Assembly: GCF_003201855.1 (NCBI RefSeq)
Contig: NZ_QJKI01000004.1
Location: forward strand, 1-64,000
DNA: 64,000 nucleotides
DNA from: Rivihabitans pingtungensis
GTDB taxonomy: Bacteria; Pseudomonadota; Gammaproteobacteria; Burkholderiales; Aquaspirillaceae
Reading direction: 5' to 3'
The stretch's first letter is position 1; each line of letters opens with the position of its first letter. Under the pieces are notes generated by a model. It saw only the letters and a list, made by a program, of their open reading frames with translations, made no database searches and was not told where the DNA came from. A program made the position numbers and the translations under genes. Below are positions 54,444 to 63,326 of the stretch, one piece after another.

Positions 54444-54809
54444 CTTTTGTTCATGCCGACCGGGGAGCAAGCAGATATCCCAAAGCTTGACCGCCGGATT
54501 CGGGGGGCGATGCGCAACGGTCAATGTTGTGCTTTGTATCATGATCCGCTGCATTTGCCCATGGGGACATCATACTTTACGAACAAGCACTTAGGATTTT
54601 TTCTGCCAGTTTGATGGCTGTTTGTCAGCGGATTGTGCGCACCAAGGCCATGCCATGAGCGATTTGTGCTGAAAAGCCACAGAATTCCGACAGGCGGAAC
54701 GCGGCTCGCCGCATGGCGGGCAGATATTTGCTGGCGTGCACAAATTGCATCAGTGGCCCGTCCGGGCTGCCCCGGGGTTTTTCCACACGGCGCTTGGCGG
54801 CAGGCTGGC

Positions 54810-54829
54810 CCGGTATGTCACAATACCGG
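54810..54829 (+). other. Hairpin at the ccoI translation start
   Basis: CCGGTAT-GTCACA-ATACCGG is a perfect 7-bp stem ending 2 nt before ATG 54832. No clear Shine-Dalgarno is visible, so the stem may limit or regulate initiation. Confidence 0.5.
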
Positions 54830-54831
54830 CC

Positions 54832-57267
54832 ATGAGCCAGACATGTTTTCACTGCGGCCAGCCGGTGCCGCCGGGGGTGGATTTCCCCATTCAAGACCGC
54901 GACACCCAGCACGCCGCCTGCTGCGCCGGCTGCCAGGCAGTGGCGCAAACCATTCTCGACAGCGGCCTGGGCGATTATTACCGCCACCGCACCGCCGAGG
55001 CCCGCCAGGCCGACCCGCTGCCCGATGAGCTGCTGGCGCGGCTGCGGCTGTACGACACCCCGGCCTTGCAAGCCAGCTTTGTCCGCGACGAGGGCGGCGA
55101 CGTGCGCGAGGCGGCGCTGATGCTGGAGGGCATCACCTGCGCGGCCTGCGTGTGGCTGAACGAGCGCCACTTGCGCGGCCTGCCCGGCGTGCTGTCGGTG
55201 GACATCAACTACACCAGCCACCGCGCGCGAGTGCGTTGGGACAATTCGCGCATCGCCCTGTCGGCCATTCTGGAATCCATCGCCGCCATTGGCTATCAAG
55301 CCCACCCTTACGACGCCGAGCGCCAGGAAAAACTGGCCCAGCAAGAGCGCAAGCAGGCGATTAACCGGCTGTGGGTGGCCGGACTGTCGATGATGCAGGT
55401 GATGATGTACGCCGTGCCGATTTATCTAGCGCCGGATGGCGAAATCGACCCGCAATGGCTGTGGTTATTGCACTGGGCCAGTTTTATCCTCACCCTGCCG
55501 GTGGTGGTGTATTCGGCCGTGCCGTTTTACCGCGCCACCTGGCGCGACCTGAAATCGCGGCGGGTGGGCATGGACACGCCGGTGACCATTGGCATTCTCA
55601 CCGCGTTTTTTGCCAGCTTGTGGGCGCTGCTCAATCACATCGACCATGGCGTGTATTTTGATTCGGTGTCGATGTTTGTCTTTTTGCTGCTGGGCGGGCG
55701 CTATCTGGAAGGCATTGCCCGGCGCAAGGCCGGCGCCGCTGCCGAAAGCCTGATCAAGCTCACCCCGGCGTTTTGTCACCGCGTGCCCGACTGGCCAGCC
55801 AGCCAGGACAGCGAAGAAGCGGTGGCCGCCCTGCTGAATGTGGGCGATGTGGTGCGCGTGCACGCCGGCGAGAGTTTCCCGGCCGATGGCGAGGTGCTGG
55901 CCGGGCAAAGCTCGGTGAACGAATCGCTGCTGACCGGCGAAAGCCGGCCGCTGCCGCGCGCGCCGGGCGGCGTGGTGATTGCCGGCAGCATCAACCTGGA
56001 TTCGCCGCTGACCGTGCGGGTGAGTCAGGTAGGGCCAAACACCCGGCTGGCCGGTGTGGTGCGCTTGCTGGATCAGGCGCTGGCGGAAAAACCCCGCCTG
56101 GCCAAGCTGGCCGACCGCTTTGCCGGCTGGTTTGTTGCCGTGCTGCTGTTGGCCGCCGCCGCCAGTTATCTGGGCTGGCTGGCCATTGCGCCAGACCGTG
56201 CGCTGTGGATCATGGTGGCGGTGCTGGTGGTGTCCTGCCCGTGCGCGCTGTCGCTGGCCACCCCGGCGGCGCTGACCGCCGCCACCGGCCATCTGGCCGG
56301 CATTGGCATGCTGACCACGCGCGGCCATGCGCTGGAAACCCTGGCCAAGGTCAGCGACGCGGTGTTCGACAAAACCGGCACGCTGACCCACGGCGATATG
56401 CGCCTGTTGCAAACCTTGCCCCTGGGCGCGCTGCCCGAGGCCGAGGCGCTGGCGCTGGCGCGCGGCATGGAAGCCCACGCCCATCACCCGATTGCCCGCG
56501 CCTTTGCCGCCGCCGAGCACGCCAGTGCGCCCGCCCCGGCGCTGGACGAAGTCAGCTATCAGGCGGGCTGTGGCTTGCAAGCGCAAGTCGCCGGCCACAC
56601 CTGGCGGCTGGGCAAGCCGGACTATGTGGCCGCGCTGGCCGGGCCCTTGCCCGCCGCACTGGCCGGCTGGCGCGACGACGCCACGGTGGTGGCGCTGGGC
56701 AGCGCCCAGGGGTGGGCGGCGGCGTTCGCCATTGGCGATGCGCTGCGCGACGACGCCGGCGCGCTGATCGCCAGCCTGCGCCGGCATGGCGTGCGCTGCC
56801 ATATTTTGTCTGGCGATGCGCCGGGCGCGGTGGCGGCGGTGGCGGCCAAGCTGGGGGTGGACAGCGCCGAAGGCGGCCTGCTGCCAGAAGACAAACTGGC
56901 GCGGGTGGCGGCCTGGCAGGCGGCCGGCCGTCGGGTGCTGATGCTGGGCGACGGGGTGAATGACGCGCCAGTGCTGGCGCGCGCCGATGTGTCGGTGGCC
57001 ATGGGCGGCGGCGCCGATGTGGCGCGCATGAGCGGCGATATGGTGCTGGTCAACGATCAGTTGCAGCGGCTGGACGACGCCGTGCTGCTGGCGCGGCGCA
57101 CGCTGAGCGTGATTCGCCAGAATCTGTGGTGGGCGGCCGGCTATAACCTGGTGGCGCTGCCGCTGGCCATCAGCGGCCACCTCACCCCCTGGCTGGCCAG
57201 CCTGGGCATGGCGTGCAGCTCTTTGCTGGTGGTCAGCAATGCGCTGCGGCTGGTGCGGCGCGGCTGA
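54832..57267 (+). CDS. ccoI: Copper-transporting P1B-type ATPase for cbb3 assembly (CcoI/FixI)
   Basis: 811-aa heavy-metal P-type ATPase. The Cys-rich N-terminus (CFHCGQPVPPG, CCAGCQAV) marks the CcoI/FixI group. One HMA domain has GITCAACVW. The membrane domain contains CPC in VVSCPCALS. The phosphorylation motif DKTGTLT, HP motif HAHHPIARA and hinge GDGVNDAP are intact. It exports Cu to the periplasm for CcoN maturation. It normally adjoins ccoG/fixH and ccoS; here it lies 30 kb from them, and no ccoS follows. Start 54832 fits the Cys-rich opening. Confidence 0.92.
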   Translation: MSQTCFHCGQPVPPGVDFPIQDRDTQHAACCAGCQAVAQTILDSGLGDYYRHRTAEARQADPLPDELLARLRLYDTPALQASFVRDEGGDVREAALMLEGITCAACVWLNERHLRGLPGVLSVDINYTSHRARVRWDNSRIALSAILESIAAIGYQAHPYDAERQEKLAQQERKQAINRLWVAGLSMMQVMMYAVPIYLAPDGEIDPQWLWLLHWASFILTLPVVVYSAVPFYRATWRDLKSRRVGMDTPVTIGILTAFFASLWALLNHIDHGVYFDSVSMFVFLLLGGRYLEGIARRKAGAAAESLIKLTPAFCHRVPDWPASQDSEEAVAALLNVGDVVRVHAGESFPADGEVLAGQSSVNESLLTGESRPLPRAPGGVVIAGSINLDSPLTVRVSQVGPNTRLAGVVRLLDQALAEKPRLAKLADRFAGWFVAVLLLAAAASYLGWLAIAPDRALWIMVAVLVVSCPCALSLATPAALTAATGHLAGIGMLTTRGHALETLAKVSDAVFDKTGTLTHGDMRLLQTLPLGALPEAEALALARGMEAHAHHPIARAFAAAEHASAPAPALDEVSYQAGCGLQAQVAGHTWRLGKPDYVAALAGPLPAALAGWRDDATVVALGSAQGWAAAFAIGDALRDDAGALIASLRRHGVRCHILSGDAPGAVAAVAAKLGVDSAEGGLLPEDKLARVAAWQAAGRRVLMLGDGVNDAPVLARADVSVAMGGGADVARMSGDMVLVNDQLQRLDDAVLLARRTLSVIRQNLWWAAGYNLVALPLAISGHLTPWLASLGMACSSLLVVSNALRLVRRG

Positions 57268-57327
57268 ACCTGTCGCCCGCGCGCCAGTCCACCGGATAAC
57301 TTGATTCACCTGAACAGGATGCAAAAC

Positions 57328-57735
57328 ATGAAGCGCATGTTCAATTCCCTGGCGGCAGCCGCATTGGCGCTGACCCTGAGCGCCTGCGCCAGCTGGTGGG
57401 GCCCCAGCGGGCCAATGCTGCTGCAAGGCCAGGTGCGGCTTAATGGCCCCCCCCCGGCAGAGGTGGTGGCGGTGGAAGTCCGATTGATCGACCGTGGCGA
57501 ACCCCGCATGCCGGTGACGCTGGCGGAACAGACGCTGGTGCACCCGCGCAGCTTGCCGGTCACTTTTAGCCTGCCGGTCATCGACGCCCGCCGGCTGCCC
57601 GCCAACGGCGTGTATGTGCTGGAAGCCCGGTTATACGACAGCCAGGGCGAGCGCGCCCGCACGCAGGAAGACGTGCGCTGGCGACCAGGCGATCAGCAGG
57701 CTGTTGAACTGCTGCTGACGGCCAAGCCTCGCTGA
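57328..57735 (+). CDS. YbaY-like lipoprotein
   Basis: 135-aa predicted lipoprotein: signal MKRMFNSLAAAALALTLSAC with lipobox LSAC, then a beta-sandwich domain (LLQGQVRLNGPPPAEVVAVEVRLIDRG, then FSLPVIDARRLPANGVYVLEARLYDSQG) characteristic of the YbaY/DUF4384-type surface lipoproteins. ATG 57328 has AGGA 8 nt upstream; ATG 57319 overlaps that site. It lies 60 nt after ccoI and may share its transcript. Its function is unknown; it is in the periplasm or outer membrane. A dispersed repeat begins inside its stop codon. Confidence 0.8.
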   Translation: MKRMFNSLAAAALALTLSACASWWGPSGPMLLQGQVRLNGPPPAEVVAVEVRLIDRGEPRMPVTLAEQTLVHPRSLPVTFSLPVIDARRLPANGVYVLEARLYDSQGERARTQEDVRWRPGDQQAVELLLTAKPR

Positions 57736-57832
57736 GCGCCGCTTACACAACCCTGCTGGCGTTGTGACCTGTATTGCCTGCCGGCGCGTGTCCAGCCAGA
57801 AATGCCGCGCTGAGTTTTGTGAGCGACGCTAA
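57735..57832 (+). repeat. Dispersed 3'-end inverted repeat, copy E
   Basis: Left arm AGCGCCGCTTACACAACCC then TGCTGGCGTTGTG; right arm GCGCTGAGTTTTGTGAGCG then ACGCTAA. The first base is the last base of the upstream stop codon. Confidence 0.75.
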
Positions 57833-58142
57833 AAGAATGTGTGGCTGGTGGTTTGACGGTGAAATTAATGTTGTAAGCATATTGCTGTTTCTTGGTAATG
57901 TCGTTTGCAGGATTTATTGCCATCATCAACCCGACAAAACCTTGACTTGACTGCTTGCGAGCCTGCATAACTACGATAACAATAAGGCGTGGACGTCCCG
58001 ATTGATCCGCTCAATGACGGCAAGACGGGAGTCCTCGCCGTTCAAGCGGGTTGCACCGGCATACGCGGGTGACAATGCGCAAAAAAGTTGTCGCCGCTGC
58101 GCAAGGTATGGGCGCACGGAGAAACGATGGAGGAGTTCAGCA
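57833..58142. other. Upstream region of the PhnD-GGDEF/EAL operon
   Basis: About 310 bp without a supported gene. TTGACT (57942-57947) with CATAAC (57966-57971, 18-bp spacer) is a possible promoter, leaving a leader of about 165 nt to ATG 58143. The frame continuing upstream of that ATG is Arg/Ser-rich and unlike the family. Confidence 0.4.
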
Positions 58143-58994
58143 ATGCACACGGTCTGTCATGGGTGCATGCGCTGGCTATACGCAATGGCATGGCTGCTGA
58201 GTGCAGCGTGTTTTGCGATGGCCAGTGACATGCCGTTTCGGGTCGGCGTCGCGCCCCATACCAGCGCGCGCCTGATTTTGCAGCAATACCAGCCTTTGCG
58301 CGCCAGCCTGGAAAAAGGCCTGGGTCAGCCAGTGGAAATTGCCACCGCGCCAGACTTTACTGATTTTGCCCGCCGTGCCCTGCGTGGCGAATATGATCTG
58401 GCCATTACGACCGGGCATCAGGCACTGCTGCTGCGTGACGATGCGCACTATCTTCCTCTGGTCACTTACCGGGCGCCTTTTCAGGCCGTGGTGGTGGGGC
58501 TGGCCTCCATGCCAGCGGGCAGCTCGGCAGCCCAGCTCAATGGCAAAACCGTACTGGGCCTGAGCCCTTCCTCACTGGTCACCCTGTGGGGCATTCACTG
58601 GCTGGAGCAAAACAAGGTCAAACCGCAGCGCATGCAGTTCATCAGTGCGGCCGACAGCATGGCGCAGTTGGTGATTCAGCATGATGCGGTAGTCGGCTTC
58701 ATGTCGCAGGCCAACTACGAAAAACTCAGCGCCGAAACCCGCGCACAGCTGCGCGTGGTGGCGCGCAGCCCGGAAATGGCAGGGCGCATTTATTTGCTGC
58801 ACCCCCGCCTGGCCAGCCGACAGGCACAACTGATGCGATTGATCCAGCAGTTTGGCCAAAGCGCAGAGGGCATGCAGTATTTTCAGGAAAACAAGCTGGA
58901 CGGCTACCGTCTGCTCAAACCGGGTGAGCTGGAAGTGATGCGGCCTTACGCAGACGAAGTGCGTCGCACGCTGGCCACACAGCCCGGACATTAG
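58143..58994 (+). CDS. PhnD-like periplasmic substrate-binding protein
   Basis: 283-aa periplasmic protein of the phosphate/phosphite/phosphonate-binding (PhnD) family. A signal peptide (residues about 12-32) is followed by FRVGVAPHTSARLILQQYQPLRASLEKGLGQPV, then GEYDLAITTGHQALLL and the LNGKTVLGLSPSSLVTLWG hinge. No permease or ATPase adjoins it; instead a membrane GGDEF/EAL protein starts 8 nt later. It is therefore probably a ligand-sensing partner rather than a transporter part. ATG 58143 has GGAGGAG upstream. The ligand is unknown. Confidence 0.85.
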   Translation: MHTVCHGCMRWLYAMAWLLSAACFAMASDMPFRVGVAPHTSARLILQQYQPLRASLEKGLGQPVEIATAPDFTDFARRALRGEYDLAITTGHQALLLRDDAHYLPLVTYRAPFQAVVVGLASMPAGSSAAQLNGKTVLGLSPSSLVTLWGIHWLEQNKVKPQRMQFISAADSMAQLVIQHDAVVGFMSQANYEKLSAETRAQLRVVARSPEMAGRIYLLHPRLASRQAQLMRLIQQFGQSAEGMQYFQENKLDGYRLLKPGELEVMRPYADEVRRTLATQPGH

Positions 58995-59002
58995 GACATG
59001 GC

Positions 59003-61816
59003 ATGCATTTGGTAAAAACAGTTCGTGGACGTCTGCTGCTGGCCGCCTTGCTGGTGGAGGCGGTCATGCTGGCGCTGCTGATTGGCAACAGTGTACGCCT
59101 GCTGTACGACAGCCTGTCAGATCAGGCCAAGCGTCATGCCGAACAAATGTCGCCCATCCTGAATGCCGCGCTGATGGCCCCGCTGGCACAGCGTGACTAC
59201 GCCACGGTGCGCGCCATTCTGGACGAAAGCCGAGGCAAGAACGGTATTCTGTATCTGGCCGTCAGTGATTCACGCGGCGTCACCGTGGCCCGCAGTGGCT
59301 GGCCTGCAGGTCAACCACTGCCTGAACCCGATGCGTCCTTCACCCTGGATGACAAGGATGAAGGTGGCTCGCGCTATGATGTGGACACCCCCATCACCTT
59401 GTATGGCCAAAAACTGGGCAGCCTGCGTTTTGGACTGGATTTGAGCCACATTGTGGCCGCGCGGGAATCGCTGATCAGCCAGGGCGTGCTGATTGCCTTG
59501 GGCGAAATCATGCTCTCTGCCGGTCTGCTGACCTTTCTGGGGCTATATCTCACCCGTCAGCTGTCTGAGCTGACCCGTGCCAGCGAAGCGGTGGCGCGCG
59601 GCCAGTTGGCGTCACGACTGGTGGCTGAAGGCGACGACGAAATCGGCCGGCTCGGTCGCGCCTTCAACGCCATGTCGCGGGCCATCCGCGACCGGCTGGA
59701 TGCGCTGCACGCCAGTGAGCAACGGCTGAACCTGGCGCTGGACGGCGGCGAACTCGGCCTGTGGGATACCGATTTTCGCACCGGCAAAATCACCATCAAC
59801 CCTCGCTGCGCCGCCATGCTGGGAGAAACCCATGGCCAGTTTCACCCGGATGTAAAAGACTGGGAGGCCCGGGTTCACCCGGAGGACCGCCACCACATGC
59901 GTTACGCCGCCGTCGAACACCTGAAAGGCCACACCGCGATGTTCGAGAGCGAGTTCCGCATCCGTCATCATGATGGTCACTGGGTATGGCTGCTCAGTCG
60001 TGGCAAGGTGGTCGAGCGCAACAGCCAGTCGCGCGCCGTGCGGCTGATCGGCACCCTGCTGGACATCAACGAACGCAAATCCACCGAAGCGCGCCTGCGC
60101 CTGTTGGCCAGTGTGTTCCGCTATGCACAGGAAGGCATCATGATTACCGATGCCGACGGCCGTATTCTGGAAGTCAACCGTGCCTACCATGACATCACCG
60201 GCTATTCGCGTGCGGCGGTGGTGGGCCAGCCATCCGACCTGCTGCATGAGGAAGGCGGCGCTGACGAGGCCATCCGCCAGACCATGCGCCATGCCCTGCA
60301 CAGCCATGGACACTGGAGCGGCGAAATCGTCAATCGCCGGGCCAACGGTGAACTGTTTCACGAACACCTGAGCCTGACCTCGGTACACGATGCCGGTGGC
60401 CAGATCGTGAACTATATCGGCATCTTTACCGATATTTCGCAGATCAAGGCCCAGCAGGAAAAACTCGAACGCCTGGCCCGCTACGACATGCTCACCGGCT
60501 TGCCCAACCGCACCCTGCTGGCTGACCGGCTGAGCACTGCCATTGCCCTGACCCGACGCACCGGCGAGCGCACAGGCGTGGCACTGATTGATCTGGATGG
60601 TTTCAAAACCATCAACGACACCTATGGTCACGAAACCGGCGATCTGGTGCTTAAAGAAGTGGCCCAGCGCCTGACCCGCCATATCCGCGACACCGACACC
60701 GCTGCCCGACTGGGGGGCGATGAGTTCGTGCTGGTGCTCACCGGCCTGCGCCCTGGTGACGAAGCCCAGGTGCTGGACAAAATACTCGCTGTCCTGGCCG
60801 AGCCCTATCCGCTGGAAGCCTTTGGCTCGGTAGCTCATCTGTCAGCCAGTATCGGCCTGACACTGTATCCGGATGACACCGCCGATGCTGATGCGCTACT
60901 GCGCCATGCCGACCAGGCCATGTATTCAGCCAAGCAACAGGGCCGCAACCGTTGGCATGCGTTCGACCCCGACATCGACCGCCATGTGCGTGCCCGCTTT
61001 GAAAGCCGCGATCGGGTATCCGAAGCCCTGCAAAACCGGGAGCTGGTGCTCTACTACCAACCCAAAGTCGATCTGGCTTTGGGCAAAGTGACGGGCATGG
61101 AAGCCCTGTTGCGCTGGCAACACCCCGAACGTGGACTGGTCACGCCGGGGGAATTCCTGCCACTGATCGAAGGCAGCGAGTTCGAGGTAGAGCTATCACG
61201 CTGGGTGATTCGCAATGTGGTGGAACAACTGCACTGCTGGAACCAGCAGGGCCTGACTTTCCACATCAGCGCCAATGTGCCTGGCCAGCATTTGCAATCG
61301 CCGGATTTTGTCCAGCAACTGGAAAATCTGTTCAAACTGTACCCGGACGTGCCGCGCGAACGGCTGGAGCTGGAAATTCTGGAAACGGTGGCCTTGGGAG
61401 ATATGGAAGGCGTATCGCGGCAAATGGACGACTGCCGCACCTTGGGCGTGCGCTTTGCCCTGGATGATTTTGGTACCGGTTATGCCTCGCTGGAATACCT
61501 GCGCCGGCTGCCGGTGGATGTGATCAAGATCGACCAGACTTTTGTGCGCGATATGCTGGACGATGTCAACGACCTGGCCATTGTGGAAGGCATTATTGCC
61601 CTGTCGCGTGCCTTCCGTCGTCAGGTGGTGGCCGAAGGGGTAGAATCGCAGGCCCATTACCTGCGTCTGCAGGAACTGGGTTGTGCGGTGGGGCAGGGCT
61701 ACACCATCGCCCGGCCGATGCCGGCCGCACAAGTGCCAACCTGGCTGGCCAACTGGCAGCCACAAACCTTGAACACCCAGCCGGCCCCGTCTGGCGTGGC
61801 CGAACTGAACACCTGA
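59003..61816 (+). CDS. Membrane PAS-GGDEF-EAL c-di-GMP signalling protein
   Basis: 937-aa bifunctional candidate. TM1 (about 8-36), a periplasmic domain of roughly 115 residues, TM2 (about 153-178), HAMP, two PAS domains (about 240-360 and 365-480), GGDEF (LGGDEF at about 570) and EAL (EALLRW at about 700, DDFGTGYASLEYL at about 820). Both signature motifs are intact, so cyclase and phosphodiesterase activities are both possible. Its operon partner is the PhnD-like protein, which may bind its periplasmic domain. It likely controls motility or biofilm. Confidence 0.93.
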   Translation: MHLVKTVRGRLLLAALLVEAVMLALLIGNSVRLLYDSLSDQAKRHAEQMSPILNAALMAPLAQRDYATVRAILDESRGKNGILYLAVSDSRGVTVARSGWPAGQPLPEPDASFTLDDKDEGGSRYDVDTPITLYGQKLGSLRFGLDLSHIVAARESLISQGVLIALGEIMLSAGLLTFLGLYLTRQLSELTRASEAVARGQLASRLVAEGDDEIGRLGRAFNAMSRAIRDRLDALHASEQRLNLALDGGELGLWDTDFRTGKITINPRCAAMLGETHGQFHPDVKDWEARVHPEDRHHMRYAAVEHLKGHTAMFESEFRIRHHDGHWVWLLSRGKVVERNSQSRAVRLIGTLLDINERKSTEARLRLLASVFRYAQEGIMITDADGRILEVNRAYHDITGYSRAAVVGQPSDLLHEEGGADEAIRQTMRHALHSHGHWSGEIVNRRANGELFHEHLSLTSVHDAGGQIVNYIGIFTDISQIKAQQEKLERLARYDMLTGLPNRTLLADRLSTAIALTRRTGERTGVALIDLDGFKTINDTYGHETGDLVLKEVAQRLTRHIRDTDTAARLGGDEFVLVLTGLRPGDEAQVLDKILAVLAEPYPLEAFGSVAHLSASIGLTLYPDDTADADALLRHADQAMYSAKQQGRNRWHAFDPDIDRHVRARFESRDRVSEALQNRELVLYYQPKVDLALGKVTGMEALLRWQHPERGLVTPGEFLPLIEGSEFEVELSRWVIRNVVEQLHCWNQQGLTFHISANVPGQHLQSPDFVQQLENLFKLYPDVPRERLELEILETVALGDMEGVSRQMDDCRTLGVRFALDDFGTGYASLEYLRRLPVDVIKIDQTFVRDMLDDVNDLAIVEGIIALSRAFRRQVVAEGVESQAHYLRLQELGCAVGQGYTIARPMPAAQVPTWLANWQPQTLNTQPAPSGVAELNT

Positions 61817-61829
61817 GCCCACACCCTGC

Positions 61830-62051
61830 ATGCACGACACCGAAGACCGCATCACCGAACTGGAAATCCGCCTGGCCTGGCAGGATGACCTGCTGGACAA
61901 CCTGAACCAGGCGCTGATTCGCCAGCAACAGCAGCTGGATCTGATGCAGCAACAGCTGCGCCGGCTGTATGACATGACCACCCAGCAGGGCCAGGCCGAG
62001 TCAGGCAGCCTGCTGGCCCAGCTTCAGCAGGAAATCCCACCGCATTATTGA
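61830..62051 (+). CDS. slyX: SlyX-like coiled-coil protein
   Basis: 73-aa protein forming one long coiled coil (ITELEIRLAWQDDLLDNLNQALIRQQQQLDLMQQQLRRLYDM), the SlyX signature. The function is unknown. It lies 13 nt after the GGDEF/EAL gene, so it may be co-transcribed. It converges on the ACBP gene. Confidence 0.88.
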   Translation: MHDTEDRITELEIRLAWQDDLLDNLNQALIRQQQQLDLMQQQLRRLYDMTTQQGQAESGSLLAQLQQEIPPHY

Positions 62052-62169
62052 ATGGGTGGCAGATGCGCCATGACCAGGGTCGCCAACATGGCAAGCGCTT
62101 GCGACAAGTGGGTTATGGTGATCGTCCGCCCATGCCGCATGGCGCGTGCCGCAGGAATATCCACCGAAA

Positions 62170-62430
62170 TCAACGACCCAGTTGTGCGTTGGCCACTTCC
62201 AGATAACGCTCCATCGCCGCTTCACTGCTGTAGCCGCGATAGCGCTCCCACGCGTCGTATTTGGCGCGATTGATAAAATCCATCATGCCAGGACGCTCGC
62301 CGCTGACATCGCCAGCGGTGGCCTGCTTGTACAGAGCGTACAGCTCCAGCAGCACGGCATTGTCCGGGCGCTCGGACAAGGATTTCAGGTCGGTCTGGGC
62401 TTGTTCAAAACGGGCTTGCAAATCGCTCAT
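62170..62430 (-). CDS. Acyl-CoA-binding protein
   Basis: 86-aa four-helix ACBP: FEQAQTDLKSLSERPDNAVLLELYALYKQATAGDVSG, then RPGMMDFINRAKYDAWERYRG, with the conserved Tyr and Lys that bind the acyl-CoA adenine and phosphate (YALYKQAT, AKYDAW). It is cytosolic and buffers long-chain acyl-CoA. ACBP is mainly eukaryotic and patchy in bacteria, where it recurs in betaproteobacteria. It is monocistronic. Confidence 0.93.
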   Translation of the reverse strand: MSDLQARFEQAQTDLKSLSERPDNAVLLELYALYKQATAGDVSGERPGMMDFINRAKYDAWERYRGYSSEAAMERYLEVANAQLGR

Positions 62431-62557
62431 ACGGATCTCTCCTAAAGAAGTGGTTAGCGCTGCGGACTACGTGCCCGGCACTGTAGCGCCCCCTGTCGCC
62501 AGGGTCAAACAAATGTTTGATTCTTGCCAATGGCGAGACTAGGCTGTCCAGAGACTT

Positions 62558-62571
62558 TTGATGTAAATCAC
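62558..62571 (+). promoter_or_regulatory. FNR/ANR-like (or CRP-like) site
   Basis: TTGATGTAAATCAC matches TTGAT-N4-ATCAA at 9 of 10 positions. It is followed 30 bp later by an AT-rich TTTAGGTATTT where a -10 could lie. It points to redox or CRP-type control of the YjfB-like gene. Confidence 0.55.
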
Positions 62572-62644
62572 AAAAACATAAAATCTTATGTGTTTAGGTA
62601 TTTCTACGATTGAACATTTCCGGCAAAGCGCATTCAATAGCAAA

Positions 62645-62766
62645 GTGAAGTGTGCTCTGATGTGGTACGCCACACGGAAACACTTCACCATCAGGTGATT
62701 GAACGATGGAAGAAGCGCTCACAAGGCCGTCGCCACAGGGTTTGCCTGCCTTGTGAGCGCTTCTTC
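62645..62766 (+). other. Two consecutive hairpins, one with a perfect 19-bp stem
   Basis: GTGAAGTGT/ACACTTCAC (62645-62653 with 62680-62688) encloses TGTGG/CCACA. It is followed by GAAGAAGCGCTCACAAGGC pairing with its exact complement (62709-62727 with 62748-62766) around a 20-nt loop. No T run follows, so it is not a simple terminator; it looks like a structured 5' leader or a separate RNA. Confidence 0.7.
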
Positions 62767-62821
62767 GGCTTTCATCCTTCAGTGACGAGATATTTAAAAC
62801 AAATATTTTGTGGAGTTCATC

Positions 62822-63001
62822 ATGAGCCTCATCTCCAACATCAGCAACGCCCCGAGCGATGTGCATCTGTCGGCCAGCATTTTTGCTGCCAAAAAGTCGC
62901 AAGACCTGCAACAGCAGAACGTGGCCACCCTGCTGAACTCGGTAGCCACCCCGCCGAGCAACCCTGCCCACCTGGGCAACAAAATCGACGTTCGCGCCTG
63001 A
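62822..63001 (+). CDS. YjfB-like putative motility protein
   Basis: 59-aa protein with the YjfB-type pattern: short N-terminus (MSLISNISNAPSDVHLSASI), then FAAKKSQDLQQQNVATLLNS and Pro-rich tail. Such small proteins are found near flagellar or motility genes, with no defined biochemical role. ATG 62822 has GTGGAG upstream. It follows a heavily structured leader and is followed by a strong terminator, so it is a stand-alone unit with tight control. Confidence 0.75.
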   Translation: MSLISNISNAPSDVHLSASIFAAKKSQDLQQQNVATLLNSVATPPSNPAHLGNKIDVRA

Positions 63002-63326
63002 ACGTCGAACTGACGCTATTCAGCAGCCAGGCATGAGGCCCTGCCTCAGGCATCAGGACCGGACCTGACGCTCGCCAGACAGGCTGCCCATACGCGCCAG
63101 GAATGCACGCCCGGATGGAACCCCATCCGGGCGTTTTCACGACTGCCGCCAGCGGCTGGCATCAGGTAAACTGGACGCGATACGGGCAAGCTCTCAGCCT
63201 CGCTCACCAGACCCAGCAACACGTCTGGGCCAGGCATGCACAGCAGGACAACAGACCGATCTGGTGAACTACGCCCGGGCATGAAGCCCGCACGCCCATG
63301 ATACTGAACATAAGGAGAATGTCTTG
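63002..63326. other. Gap after the YjfB-like gene
   Basis: 325 bp: a perfect terminator at 63107-63137, then about 190 bp upstream of the next gene with no confident promoter. No gene is supported. Confidence 0.5.
63107..63137 (+). terminator. Rho-independent terminator
   Basis: ACGCCCGGATGG/CCATCCGGGCGT (12-bp perfect stem) followed by TTTT, about 105 nt after the YjfB-like gene. Confidence 0.85.

Larger units (their letters stand above)
54375..54831. other. tetR-ccoI divergent region
   Basis: 457 bp with the tetR promoter at its left and the ccoI start hairpin at its right. No FNR-type dyad is visible here, in contrast to ccoN and ccoG. No gene is supported. Confidence 0.5.
62431..62821. 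other. Structured regulatory region upstream of the YjfB-like gene
   Basis: 391 bp without a supported gene, holding an FNR/CRP-like dyad (62558-62571), an AT-rich palindrome CATAAAATCTTATG (62577-62590), two strong hairpins (62645-62766) and an AT-rich stretch just before the gene. Confidence 0.6.
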
